DNA of 64,000 nt from Phyto melanocephala (GCA_941918925.1 OW799236.1:87500216-87564215); one strand, 5' to 3'. Numbered from the stretch's first letter, positions 11,901 through 20,923 are shown. Numbers and translations: made by a program. The notes: generated from the sequence alone by a model not told the origin.

Positions 11901-12845
11901 TACTCTTGCTTTTTGAGCTATAACTCCCTTCCTAATATTCCGATTTAGCCCATACCAAACAAACCTTGTCTATAAGAAAGATTCTGGCAAAATTTGAGCC
12001 CCCTAGCTTTTTCGGTGCGACCTCTATCGTGCTTTCAACAGACGGACAGACGGACGGACATAGCTATATCGTCATCAAATCAAACCCTGATTTAGAATAT
12101 GTATACTTTATGGGGTCTAAAATGGATATTTCGATGTGTTACAAACGGAATAACAAAATGAATATACCCCATTTTTGTGGTGGCGGGTATAATAACTTTG
12201 ATAAAACAGTGAAAATTATATATTTAACAAGTCTTAGTTCAATTTATTTTTTTTTCTATATGCATGCATTTTAGAATGGTTACCTTAACGAAACTATACC
12301 CGCCTATATTTGGACATACTTAACATCGATTGACAATTTAATCGATGATTTCATTATTGTCGGTTACAATTCTCCCTACGCAGAGGTGAGTACTAATTTC
12401 AATTAAATTAAACCTTCTTATTAACATAAAGAATTTCTATTATTATTAAATATTTTATTAGTTTTTTACTCCTAACGAGGTGGTATTCTGTCCAAATATC
12501 TGTTCTGAAATTCCTTGGCTAAAAGAAATTTATAAATCATTCCATTTTGCAACGGCTGGCATCATGTTTTGCTGCTCTCCTGAATATATAAGTGATAATA
12601 ATTATTTAACTGGTTTTCCAACAGATGTTTTGTTATCACGCTTAAATATTTCCGAACAATCGACCGCAAAGGAATTCATAAACTTCACCCAAAATATGTT
12701 AAATGCTGAGCACGAAGCTACAACTGTAACAAGTCAAATTGTAAACGAAGTTACAACTGTAACAAGTCAATATGTAAACGCTGATCTAGAATACATAACT
12801 GAAAGTGTTGTTGATTCCAATGAAAATTATAATAATTTTAACTAA
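2693..12845 (+). CDS. Secreted endonuclease-like protein, six exons, catalytic motif not recognisable
   Basis: Exons 2693-2913, 4087-4450, 4561-4652, 5742-6042, 12275-12385 and 12462-12845 join in a consistent phase to 1473 nt, about 490 aa. A signal peptide (residues 1-23, hydrophobic run FLLFITLNVL) opens the protein. Layout and motifs follow the fly DNA/RNA non-specific endonuclease family: paired cysteines in exons 1-2, LGNWKLFLNTLE and LYTGTSGAVKVP in exon 4, VGYNSPYA in exon 5, and CPNICSEIPW with FCCSP in exon 6. Family members are usually 370-450 aa secreted nucleases. The family's RGHL motif should precede the NILNTIWW block, but the sequence there reads SSIVQGNSYINYFK without the arginine-glycine-histidine, so nuclease activity is unlikely (inference). 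Intron 4 is 6.2 kb and full of mobile elements. Splice sites are GT-AG except one possible GC donor after exon 2. Confidence 0.8.
2992..3111. mobile_element. GTATTCAT-type foldback MITE in intron 1
   Basis: A diverged copy of the approximately 117-bp palindromic element seen cleanly at 34056-34172. It has CTGCCGTATTC at one end and GAATACGGCAG at the other, and its inner arms (ATTATTTTAGGTTTG / CCTAAAATATTTT) fold onto each other. The duplication is unclear here (CAA versus AAA). Confidence 0.82.
4087..4450 (+). CDS. Exon 2: cysteine-containing N-terminal domain
   Basis: The acceptor TTTTTTTGTAG precedes 4087 and the frame joins exon 1 in phase. The exon encodes a stretch with cysteines at conserved-looking spacings and the ITYNVT motif near its end. 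The only in-phase junction with exon 3 uses a GC donor, ATG|GCATGT at 4451, or the poor site AAT|GTCACC further upstream. The better-looking GT site one base into the codon would put a stop at the join. If none of these is used, the frame stops at 4463-4465 and the gene is broken here. Confidence 0.7.
4561..4652 (+). CDS. Exon 3
   Basis: Flanked by CAAATTTTAG and GTAAGTGC, both good consensus sites. It encodes about 30 residues including SYQSLGDDLLNLETTMNF and ends two bases into a serine codon that exon 4 completes. Confidence 0.75.
4741..5554 (+). repeat. Family B repeat, full-length copy in intron 3
   Basis: Starts with the hairpin TATACCCTTCACACAGTG/AAAAAGGGTATA and includes ACCCCATAAAGTATATATTTT-like and CTGTCAGTCTGTCCG blocks and a long poly-T/TTTA tract (5150-5370). 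It ends GATTCGGCACGGCCGAATA followed by CTCTTACTTGTTT. The last 40 bp match the end of family A. ORFs across it are artefacts. Confidence 0.88.
5742..6042 (+). CDS. Exon 4: endonuclease core with missing RGH motif
   Basis: Acceptor TTTACAG ends at 5741 and the donor is AAG|GTAATT. Contains LQEQLRQLGE, the block that usually follows the nuclease's catalytic motif (NILNTIWWRNLRLGNW), and LYTGTSGAVKVP. In active relatives an RGHL sequence with the general-base histidine stands about 10-20 residues before the GNW block. No histidine is present there. Confidence 0.82.
6321..6662. mobile_element. Pogo/Tc1-like MITE
   Basis: 342 bp bounded by CAGTCGTGTCTGAATATAGT and its near-complement ACTATATCCAGACACGACTG, with a TA dinucleotide on each side (6319-6320 and 6663-6664). 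The motif ATAGTGAACACC is repeated near the left end. No ORF of note. TIR sequence and TA duplication suit a pogo/Tigger-type non-autonomous element. It lies in intron 4 of the endonuclease-like gene. Confidence 0.88.
6663..7079. other. Intron sequence, unexplained
   Basis: Contains two similar short blocks, AATTCATCAGACGAGTC (6945) and AATTCATCAGATGAGCC (7035), that read SSDES/SSDEP in one frame. This may be a decayed acidic N-terminal segment of a transposase, but nothing else supports it. Confidence 0.35.
7080..7574 (+). repeat. Family A, 3' fragment
   Basis: Carries the internal family A blocks with repeated ACGCCCAC and CATATAACG motifs, then jumps directly to the shared 3' end (GGCACAGCCGAATGTAGTG, CTTACTTGTTT). 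The nested mariner region present in the full copies is absent here. Confidence 0.8.
7867..10094. mobile_element. Transib/RAG-like DNA transposon, 2.2 kb, internally deleted
   Basis: Terminal inverted repeats CACAGAGG(A/G)GTATTTGAC extend to about 34 bp (7867-7900 and 10061-10094) with three mismatches. The pentamer CGTTG flanks both sides exactly (7862-7866 and 10095-10099). A CAC-starting TIR plus a 5-bp GC-containing target duplication is the hallmark of the Transib superfamily, from which RAG1 recombinase and its signal sequences derive. The plus-strand remnant at 8715-9570 supports an autonomous ancestor. The element sits inside intron 4, directly upstream of a family A element. Confidence 0.78.
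8715..9570 (+). pseudogene. Transposon-encoded protein remnant, probable Transib-type transposase N-terminal part
   Basis: Three overlapping frames (8715-8955, 8968-9307, then about 9308-9570) make one broken coding region of roughly 280 codons with at least three frameshifts, one at an A10 run near 9408. Recognisable blocks are GRPRKKFNAASERTMRRKTE, ITFAASMSQRAAGHNNAAK, a KKQYEILYNANKNVYPCY stretch and AEVKLQALLDHT. From memory, this block order recurs in uncharacterised multicopy proteins of aphids, hydra and other arthropods, thought to be transposon-encoded. The catalytic C-terminal half is missing. The terminal repeats and 5-bp duplication of the surrounding element suggest Transib; the protein family assignment is tentative. 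Confidence 0.6.
10183..12191 (-). repeat. Family A element, full-length inverted copy
   Basis: Reads from AAAACAAGTAAGAGCACTAT with the TTCGGCTGTGCCGAA hairpin at the left to the GGTGGCGGGTATAA terminus at the right, so it runs right to left. Internal modules in order are the shared end, a mariner derivative, repeated units of about 300 bp with ATGGGAGGTGGGCGT and AACGTGA(A/G)AAGTGGGCG, and the CAGACGGACAGACGGAC terminus. It contains no long ORF. Same architecture as the plus-oriented copy at 23032-25747. Confidence 0.87.
10329..10943 (+). mobile_element. Mariner-type deletion derivative nested in family A
   Basis: Inverted ends GGTTGGTTAAATTTTAAGGG and CCTTAAAATTTAACCACC with TA flanks. Inside, one broken frame gives FYKNGRSNQNAFCALLDSFG followed by STIGRIV, the helix-turn-helix start of Tc1/mariner transposases. 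The catalytic region is missing. The homologous insertion sits at the same place in the other full family A copy (25010-25612). Confidence 0.78.
12275..12385 (+). CDS. Exon 5
   Basis: Acceptor TGCATTTTAG and donor GAG|GTGAGT, both strong. 37 codons in phase 0, containing IPAYIWTYLT and IIVGYNSPYA, the segment matching 'IPVPKYxWKVV...GVNNPY' of family members. Confidence 0.82.
12462..12845 (+). CDS. Exon 6: C-terminal part with an 11-residue tandem duplication
   Basis: Encodes FFTPNEVVFCPNICSEIPW and FCCSP, the cysteine-rich end of the nuclease domain. A Ser/Thr-rich tail follows in which TTVTSQIVNEV is repeated as TTVTSQYVNAD (33-nt period, 12720-12785). The stop is TAA at 12843. The tail has no counterpart I know in the family. 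Confidence 0.82.
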   Translation, partial: FFTPNEVVFCPNICSEIPWLKEIYKSFHFATAGIMFCCSPEYISDNNYLTGFPTDVLLSRLNISEQSTAKEFINFTQNMLNAEHEATTVTSQIVNEVTTVTSQYVNADLEYITESVVDSNENYNNFN

Positions 12846-12920
12846 AATTTGAAAAATAATTTTAAATGTTCTTTAATTATAAACAAACAAAAATTTACTA
12901 ATAATTTAGGATATTCTCCT

Positions 12921-12926
12921 AATAAA
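12921..12926 (+). terminator. Candidate polyadenylation signal
   Basis: AATAAA 76 bases after the stop of the endonuclease-like gene and immediately before a hairpin element at 12930, which may supply or bound the 3' end. Confidence 0.45.
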
Positions 12927-12929
12927 TTT

Positions 12930-13110
12930 CAAAATTTTGTTTATTGGTTGTTGGTTTTAAGCTGGTCTGTATGCGTTTCACTGGTGCTTGTAACATTTTG
13001 AAACTTTTTCATAAATTTTGTGTTTTGAAGGTCTACTGATGATCTGGCATAAGCACCAGTGAAATGCACATAGACCAGCTTAAACCCAACAACCAATAAA
13101 CAAAATTTTG
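12930..13110. mobile_element. Long-armed hairpin element downstream of the gene
   Basis: About 60-bp inverted arms start CAAAATTTTGTTTATTGGTT on each side and include AAGCTGGTCT and TTCACTGGTGCTT, with a spacer of about 60 bp. The arms differ at a handful of sites. Transcripts running through would form a strong stem-loop. Family unknown. Confidence 0.85.
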
Positions 13111-13623
13111 ATTCTTCAATTATATTACAAGTCTTTCTTTTAATAAATATGGCTTATGAAATATGAATTGTATTTATTTCTTATTTGGTGAAGTAACATA
13201 GTTTCTCCTGCAGCTCGACCAATGCGTTAGTATTAGAAAAAGTTTGTTAGCACTCGTCTGCTATAATGAATAATTTTTTTTTTTTTTGTAAAATTATTAG
13301 ATAATTTTTCATCAATGAATATCACATTTCTGAAATTGTTTTTGTAGAAAAAATTTTTCGTCGGAAATTAAAAATAATTTTTTTTATTAGTAAGAATTAA
13401 ATCTACTACATTTCTGTTTAATCAATTCTTTAAAGTATAATATTTCCTGGCAACACTAGTTTCAATGTCTACACATGATAAATGACACGCAAACCACATT
13501 TACTTAAAACTAGGTCGATAATAGCAGACAACAATTTACCGAATATTTTCAACCTAAAATATTACATCTATCTTTATTATTCTCTTGTAGCAGTAATATT
13601 ATTTAAAAGTTTTGTCATTTCTG

Positions 13624-14533
13624 TAGGGTGATCGACTCGGTTTTAAAACCGGTGGAAAACCTGGGTTTTCACTGTTTCAGCTGGTGGTTTTTTTTCCAAA
13701 TGTTAATTTTTCGAATGTCGAATACACCGGTTTTTTTACTAACAGAAGCCGGTTTTTTTCATTTTCAGTTTTATATTTATTTATCTTTGTTACCAAACGT
13801 ACCATACAATATTTATTACTCAAAAAATTTCCAAAAACCAGATAATTTATTAAATACTCTTCCATAATATTGAAAGAAATTTATTTGTTGTTTAAAAAAC
13901 AAATGTAAAATAAGAAAATAATTAGGTTAAATATTATTTGTTTTAAATGGAGAGCAGGTATTTTATACGTTATTGCGCTTATAATTTGCTGTGATAATAA
14001 GCTGTTCAGTTAAATTTTTTGACCAAATTATTGTACTTTGCAATACTTTTTGATCTCATTTTCGAATTTCATTATATTTTGCTTCTACGAAATCTAGCGA
14101 CTTGTACTAAAGACTACCCATAGCTTAACTAATATCTCTGATAACATATGACTTGTATGCTAAAATAGTTTGGCATACAAAGGGTCATTATTACAACTTG
14201 CCTACAAAGTTAATGTAAGTAAAAGGTAAATTTGACTACAGTGAGCACTGAAGTGACTTTTTAATATTTTTCATTATTACAACCTCCTCGTAACAAAGAT
14301 TTTTTTTATTTCAAATAACGGCATTTTATAATAATGCCATTGAATTTGTGTCAACTTAAAATGCAATTAAACCATAAAACAAACTAGTTTATACCTATAT
14401 ACATGTATCTCTGCCATGGGTATAAGAAAGAATTATATTTTATGTATTCGACCGGTTAACCGGTTTTTTCTAAATTTTCAAAAAAGCAACCGATTTTTTC
14501 TTAAATAAAAATGTCGAATAATCGATCACCCTA
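13624..14533. mobile_element. Non-autonomous hAT element
   Basis: Inverted ends TAGGGTGATCGA / TCGATCACCCTA and a perfect 8-bp target duplication, CATTTCTG, at 13616-13623 and 14534-14541. Internally it has ACCGGTTTT-rich subterminal repeats at both sides and no transposase. TIR style and 8-bp duplication define the hAT superfamily. It lies in the last codons of the hexokinase-like gene. Confidence 0.93.
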
Positions 14534-14753
14534 CATTTCTGTCGATTGATATACAAATTCCTTGCTCTTGTTAATGGCTAGTAATAAAGCTGAACCTATA
14601 GCTATACCATTTTCTACAGTTCTAAGCTCAAAAGTACGTTCCTTGCTCAATAATTCTTTAATTTTTTCTTTCAACAAACTTTTATAAATGCGACTATTAA
14701 AATAGAAGCTGCCACCTAGAGCTATTGTTATATGCTTATCTTTGGTGCACTCA

Positions 14754-15434
14754 TTATACCCTTCACCTGTGGTGCACAAGGGTGTATATATATAGCTTTG
14801 TCATTCCGTTTGTAATTTCTACAATTTTCATTTCCGACCCCATAAAGTATATATTTTCTGAAAGCTTATGAATAGAGGAGTCGATTAAGCCCTGACCGTC
14901 TGTCCGTCTAGCCGCCTGTGCGTGTGTTGGTTGAAATCAACTTTAGAAGCAACCATATATTCCTCAGATCTGTGTATGGTATCAGTCTTTCGGAAATATC
15001 CGGGACTGAATCGACCACCTCGTTTTTTTTTCACAATTACAACAACAACATACATATATACTAATTAGAGTAAACGTGGCATCGAATCCCAGCTGAGTCA
15101 AAGAAAATGTGTCTTTATTTAATTTTTTTATTTTATATATTATTTATATTTTTATAATTTTTTTTTATTATATTTTTTTTAATTTTTAAAAAATTTTTTT
15201 TTAATTTTTGTTTGTAATTTTTTGTTTGTTTTTAATCCTTTTTTATTTTTTTTTTTTGTAATTTTTTTTCAATTTATAATTCTGCAATGGGATGTTTTTT
15301 ATGTATGTTTTTTACATGTATGTACGTATTTCATATGAGATAAATGATGATACAAACAATTGTTATTGCATGACTACATGTTGTGAAGGGTATATAAGAT
15401 TCGGCACGGCCGAATATAACACTGTTACTTGTTT
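14754..15434 (+). repeat. Family B repeat inside the hexokinase-like pseudogene
   Basis: Starts TATACCCTTCACCTGTGGTG and ends with GATTCGGCACGGCCGAATA and GTTACTTGTTTT. The middle has a TTTTA-rich tract like the copy at 4741. Coding-like sequence for hexokinase touches both edges, so the insertion is in the former coding region or in an intron of it. Confidence 0.87.
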
Positions 15435-16240
15435 TCTTTAGGCTTTGATATGCCCAATTTGACAAATATTAAGCACATGTGATCGATACTGCCTTCATCC
15501 TCTTTTAACATGTCACTGATATGCCTACTTGTAAAGGAGAATGCATATTGTAAAGTTTCACTTATGTAACCTTCAAATAGAACTGCTTCATTAACACATT
15601 GTAAGAACACCTGACGCGCTAGTTCTCCTATATATAAACACGTTATAAGTTTCTCAAATTTGTGTTGATTTTTATTCCAGGATACTTGATCAACCTTTTC
15701 ATCACACTCAGTACGTATGGGATCCAAATTGCCATTTGTTCCAAACTCACTCCATGGTGTGTTTACTATCGCATTGGCTAGGGATGTTTGCTGCAAACTA
15801 GATACATTTTCGGAGACATGTTCAACGTACACCGCACTGCAGTCAGTGCCAATATTCACTGCTTTTTTACAATCTTCTCCTTGCCAACTATTTGCTAGCA
15901 ATATGGCTTTACTATTACTCAGTTTTGATTCTACAGATACTCGTAAATCCTGGGTGCGTCTTATAGCGTTTTGAATAAGTTCAACTACCTTCTTTGGCTG
16001 CAAGGTGGGCATATTAAAATTGTTGCCTAAATTTTGCAAAACCATGTGTTTTACACAAAGCGACATGCTTAAGTGTTCCCTATGGAGACTGTGACGTTTT
16101 AAAGACTTTCCTAAATGTTCCATCAATAAGTGATTTTTAAACATATTATGATTAATTGTAAATGAAATATGTTTAAATATTTTAAATAAATTGTGTTTAA
16201 TTTTCCCCCCTTTGAACTTATTATGTTTAATTTCGATCAT

Positions 16241-17282
16241 TTTTTTAAATTTAATAAAAAATCATTGACGATATGTAGTTATCTTAAACGGAAAAAGTGC
16301 TAAGTCCATTTTTTTCAAATTATTCAGGAGAGACAAAAAACTATCTAAGTTTTTTTTAAGTAGGCTTTCTGAAAATCTGTAAATGCAGTTGTTTCCCTTA
16401 GTCTATCCTCTTAATTACCAGTAGTACTATGATTTTAAAATAAATCCTTAGCGGTCTTATAGGCTTTTTTGGACTCAGCATATTTGCTCTTTGAAATTTC
16501 ATTATTTTAGTAGGGATGTTTTCCTTAAATATGTTTTCTTTTATTTCTGAAATTTAATTTAAGGAATTGTTCCTTATGTAGCCTAATTCGTTACAGCGGT
16601 GTTCGATGTAACCAAAAAAGCTCAATAAAACTAAAAGAAGTAAATGTATTTGGTGTTTGCAAGAATGTAGTTCTTTTATTGGTGTTGGTTGATAAACAAA
16701 ATATTAATTGGTTAACACTAAAAGAAGAATAAGAATTATTAGTTTAAAGAATAAAAAATAAAAAAGTAAATTTCTGTGATATAGGTAATATCCAATTGCT
16801 TAAAATTATACGATTATGCTGCATTCAATGGTGTATTTATTTTAAGCGGAAGCTTCCTGTGTTTAAAAAAAAATAAATGCAGAATACTTAGAAAAACAAA
16901 TCATAGATGAGGTAGATCATCATAACAACGGTGGTGGGGTTTGGGTAAAGTCAGTTTGAAAATTTTCAGATCTTCATGTTTTCTTGCCGTTATTTTCCTT
17001 CTTTCGTTGTAGAGTGGTTCTAAACTCGAAAAATGAATAGGTTTTATATTTTTATTTATTTTCTGTGGTAAGTTATTCCACTCTTCGGCGAAGCTTATAC
17101 TTTATTTCACAATTTGGTGTATATTTAATTGCACGACTATCCCTTACCTTGTGATCTCCTTTACCTCGTTCAGGCCGAATGCTTTTACAAATTTGCAAGG
17201 TGTTGACGTGTTTAAAAAATGAAAAGTTTTTGCCATTCACAAGCATTAATTTTTGAAAAAAAAAAGTTGTTAACTGTTAGTA
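16241..17282. other. No supported gene
   Basis: AT-rich sequence. A slightly GC-richer patch at 17030-17200 reads on the minus strand as SIRPERGKGDHKVRDSRAIK, which may be a relic of a retrotransposon, but I cannot place it. Confidence 0.4.
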
Positions 17283-17837
17283 AAGGGTCCGCCAAATAAC
17301 TTTTTTTTTGTTTTGAAAATGCTATAAAAAAAGTGTAGCTTCGGCTGTGTGGCACGTAGCGCCGTCCTGTTGAAACCAAATGTTGCCAATATCCTCCTCT
17401 TAAATTTTTGGTGAACAAAAATTTGTTCAACATGGCCCGATAACGATCGCCATTGACTGTAACGGCTACTCCTTGCTCATTTTCGAAGAAAAATGGCCTA
17501 ATTATGCCTCTGGACCAAAATCCGCACCAAACAGTGACTCGTTTTGGGTGTATCGGCTTTTCAATGTATGCGGGTTTTCTGTGCCCTAAATGCGACAATT
17601 TTGCTTGTTTACATACCCGCCAAGATCAAAATGAGCTTCATCTGAAGAGATGATTTTTTTGGCAAAATCGGCCAAAGTAATGTCGCAATATTTCCCTGCG
17701 TTGTTCAAGCGTATACACAACCATATTCGTTCAGCGGAAGGATAAAACTAATTATCTGTCAAATCAGACATGAGCTAGGTGTTAACATTCACGAAATAAG
17801 CACTAGTTGAAAAAAAAACGTTAGATGGCGGACCCTA
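17283..17837 (-). mobile_element. Mariner element, internally deleted
   Basis: Ends GGGTCCGCCAAATAAC (left) and, on the other strand, TAGGGTCCGCCATCTAAC, with TA at each side. The minus strand begins MVVYTLEQRREILRHYF and jumps into SSDEAHFDLGGYVNKQN, then WCGFWSRGIIRPFFFENEQG and VTVNGDRYRAMLN in a shifted frame. The first catalytic aspartate (SDEAHF) is present. The region between the N-terminal helix-turn-helix and the first catalytic block, and the C-terminal end, are deleted. A premature stop and frameshifts make it inactive. Confidence 0.85.
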
Positions 17838-18184
17838 TAGTAATACCAAGTTATTAGCCAGTTTTAGCTGAGAATTTATTACTTTTTTCTCATATTTATC
17901 AATAAGAGTTTTTGTTGGGTAAAAGTAAAAACTCTTTGTATTCCAATTCCAATGCTGAATATTCTGAAAGTTTTATGGAATGAAAGTAAGTACTTCAGCT
18001 GCTTTGAAAGTGAAATGACGAAGTAGTTCCATCATTCTCAAAAACTTTCAGATATAATTTATTATAGTTTTCCAAAATTTCACACAACAGTAGAAAAAAA
18101 ACAACTTCAAATACGAGTGTTGTTTTTTATATGTCGCGACTTAAGGCAATAGGTGTTTTTGATTTTTTAAAATATTTTTTAATT

Positions 18185-18418
18185 TTGTCTCAATTTTACA
18201 AGAAGTGACATGACGATCTTGCAGTATCATTTTACAGACACAGCATCCACGAAACTCGTCGTTGAGCAAACTATGGCCACTATAGAATTTAGTAAAACAG
18301 CAATGAACACTGGTTCTGGTGCCTTTTCGCTAAAAATCGAATTGAGTTTATCGATGCACTGTTTTTGATTTAACCCACGTCGAAAATTGTTTAAAAAAAT
18401 CACACGATTTAATTCCAT
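18185..18418 (-). pseudogene. Mariner transposase N-terminal remnant
   Basis: The ORF starts MELNRVIFLNNFRRGLNQKQ, continues CIDKLNSIFSEKAPEPVF, then degenerates through a frameshift. This is the N-terminal DNA-binding part of a mariner subfamily different from the element at 17283, as judged by the MELNR...NFRRGL...CIDELN opening. Further codons resembling LQDRHVT lie in another frame near 18200. No TIRs found. Confidence 0.72.
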
Positions 18419-19725
18419 TTTTTTGCCGACATGAATTTTTCAAATTACCATAAACAACACAAATAGGCCTCATACGTTAAAACGTTCTGAATACGTATGT
18501 ATATTGTCAAAGAAATCAAGCCTTTACTATAGGAACATCAGCTGCCAGATTGCAGCACTAAAGTTGCTTAGTTCCAGTTCAGTATCAGTTTAAATCAAGA
18601 AATTATTTTTTTTAATAACAAAAAATCCAAGAAGTGTTAAAAATATTTTTTAATTTTACTTCTTCACACATTTGTAGTGAATAAAATTGTATTAAAATCT
18701 GATGTTCTCAATGCTTTTTCCTAAATTCAAAATATTTACAGAGTAAGCCACTAAGCACTGATAGTAGTATTTTAGCTAAACATTTTCAAAACTTTACAAT
18801 GTACACAGTCTATATTAAATATATTTTGAACCAACTGTGCACGATCACCAAGTTTTCAAAATGTTAAGAAATGGATCTAATTTCGTCATCACATTATCGG
18901 AAACATTTGCAAAAAAAAAGTTTTAAAAAGCACAATTTAAAAACCACTAAAAGCAATACTATTATGGTATTTGGTCATTAATTTCAAAATTGAATGAAAT
19001 TTTCCACTTTAAGCGATAGCGAAATTGTCGATTTTATTCACGGTACACTTTTAAATATTTTTAACTTCTTCTTGGTTCTTAATTGATAATTGGTTTTTGT
19101 GTTGTTTTTTGAAAGTTTAATTTTGCTTCTTGCCACTTTTATGAAATTCCCGATAACGTAAAGAAGTTAAAGATTTCAATAAAAAAACTACAGATTTTTT
19201 CAAAAATATTTTATAAAAAATTGTACCACTTGCTTTTAATATTTTTCTTATATTGATGTCTCAAACGTTGAAATTCTGGAAAGCTACACTGACTTTGCAA
19301 CTTTCAATTAAATTCAAAATCAATGAGAGCTTTCAAGGAATTTGAAAACGAATTTGAACAATGCGAATTTCCTGAACAAAAGTTGATACTTAGTTTTGGT
19401 TAAAAAAATTTCCAATTTTACACATAATATTTTTAGGCTGGTTTTGCAAATTTTGTTGCTACACACCGTACGTTTTGACACCGGAAATTTGTTGTCCCGT
19501 TGCGAATAGAATCTCTTATGTGACTGTATTTCAAAAAGTTTTGTTAGTATCGCAAATGAACGAATGGGCGTAATTAAAGGTTCTAATTTCAATTAGAAGT
19601 AAGAAAAGTCCTCGTTTATTATTTCAATTGTGAATACATACACTCGAAAATTTTATCAGTTAATAGTATTGCTTTGATACAGATACCGTTAACAATCTTA
19701 AAAAGTTTATAAACAATGTCAATAT
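18419..19725. other. No supported gene
   Basis: AT-rich. Small ORFs (for example 19320-19592 minus) lack motifs. No inverted-repeat element was recognised. Confidence 0.4.
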
Positions 19726-20091
19726 GTGACAGCGCAAAGAGAAAGAAACCTAAGGGAAAATAAAAACAATTTTTATTTTTTTTGGTGTTGAGCATCGAAT
19801 GAGACCGATTCCATGCCCTAAAAGTGTTCCCTCCCAGAGATATGCACGTTTTATGAGAGTGAAGTCGACGATTCTAAGCGCAGATAGAAAGGGACCTAAC
19901 GGTAAAATTTATTTATTTCCATTTTTTCCCAACTAAATTAACAAAATAACTTGATTTTACGAAACTACAAAAAATTTATTTTTTTCCTTATGAACAATTT
20001 AAAAAAATAGAAAAATCATTTAATATTTAAAATGGCTGTCCTGAACAAAACCTGTTTTTACCTTTAGGTCCCTTTGACTATGCGCTGTCAC
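19726..20091. mobile_element. TIR element beginning GTGACAGCGCA
   Basis: Left end GTGACAGCGCAAAGAG..., right end CTATGCGCTGTCAC, with complementarity continuing through ACCTAA(G/A)GG for about 35 bp. A third, direct copy of the subterminal block (GGGACCTAACGGTAAAA) lies inside at about 19892. No coding capacity. Superfamily unknown; no clear target duplication. Confidence 0.78.
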
Positions 20092-20923
20092 TTATATATT
20101 CTTTTATTAAACAATCATTTCATTAACCAGACAGGCATATTATAACACACATATCAATAACATATTTGAGAGCTGAATACTTAGCAGAATTTCAATTAAA
20201 TGGTTTAATTTGCATCATCGATCTTCTTTCGGATATTTCTTTACGTACAACATACAGGGACTTAACAAAGTTGAATCCAAAGCAGATAGACGGACATAGA
20301 ACAATCGACTTTCCCATTCTTTGATGATGAATTTTAAAACTTATACTATGTTCACACACGCGCCTTAATTGTCAATTTATAATATTCTCGCAATTAAAGG
20401 CCTTTATTGAGCTCAATTTACGATACTAAAAATTACTTTTAAATTGAGCAATATACACTTAATTGTTTCACTTATTGTCCAAAACTCAATATACAACTCT
20501 TGAGAAGCATGTGCAGTGAAAAGAAAATTCTATAGGTGGCATTTCTAATGTCAAACAAATAAATATGCAAAAAATAAATAGTAAGAAAATGGAAAATGGT
20601 TGATGGAAATTTTAATAAAATTTTTTAATAAAGTCAAATACATATTTAATTATATAAATATAATTGTAAAAATATTTTATAAACAGGAAAAACACTGAAA
20701 AGAAGGCATTATTTGATTTGGTATAAATACATCGTATTTTTACAGCTGTAAAATGCTATTGGAGTAAGATAAATTGAGTATGTGTTAACACTTATTTTAA
20801 TTGCTCTATTAAAACTAAATTGAAACAATTAAAAATATCTGTCTGAACAGAGTATTACAAGCAGAATGGCAAAACTTGGCACCACAGGTGAAAGGTACAA
20901 AAATAATGATCTATTTTGCTACT
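20092..20923. other. No supported gene
   Basis: AT-rich intergenic DNA without motifs that I can assign. Confidence 0.4.

Larger units (their letters stand above)
13577..16240 (-). pseudogene. Degenerate hexokinase-like gene interrupted by two insertions
   Basis: The upstream part (15434-16240, about 270 codons) contains PKKVVELIQNAIRR, NIGTDCSAVYVEHV, TPWSEFGTNGNLDPIRTECD, KFEKLITCLYIGELAR and FTSRHISDMLKEDEG, matching the second half of hexokinases in order. The downstream part (14534-14753) holds TIALGGSFYFNSRIYKSLL and VENGIAIGSALLLAINK, the C-terminal end. The ATP/hexose active-site stretch (NDTxGT in the family) reads SNSKAIL, so catalysis is unlikely. A family B repeat separates the two parts, and roughly 35 family residues are missing at that point. 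A hAT element cuts the tail. No clear start: the frame opens at 16240, but the first 40 residues look unrelated. It could be a rapidly evolving, testis-type hexokinase paralogue that decayed. Confidence 0.75.

Noticed and set aside
15717..15974. Plus-strand 85-codon ORF
   Set aside because: Antisense shadow of the hexokinase-like frame.
17030..17200. SIRPERGKGDHKVRDSRAIK reading on the minus strand
   Set aside because: Suggestive of a retroelement C-terminus but no second motif confirms it.
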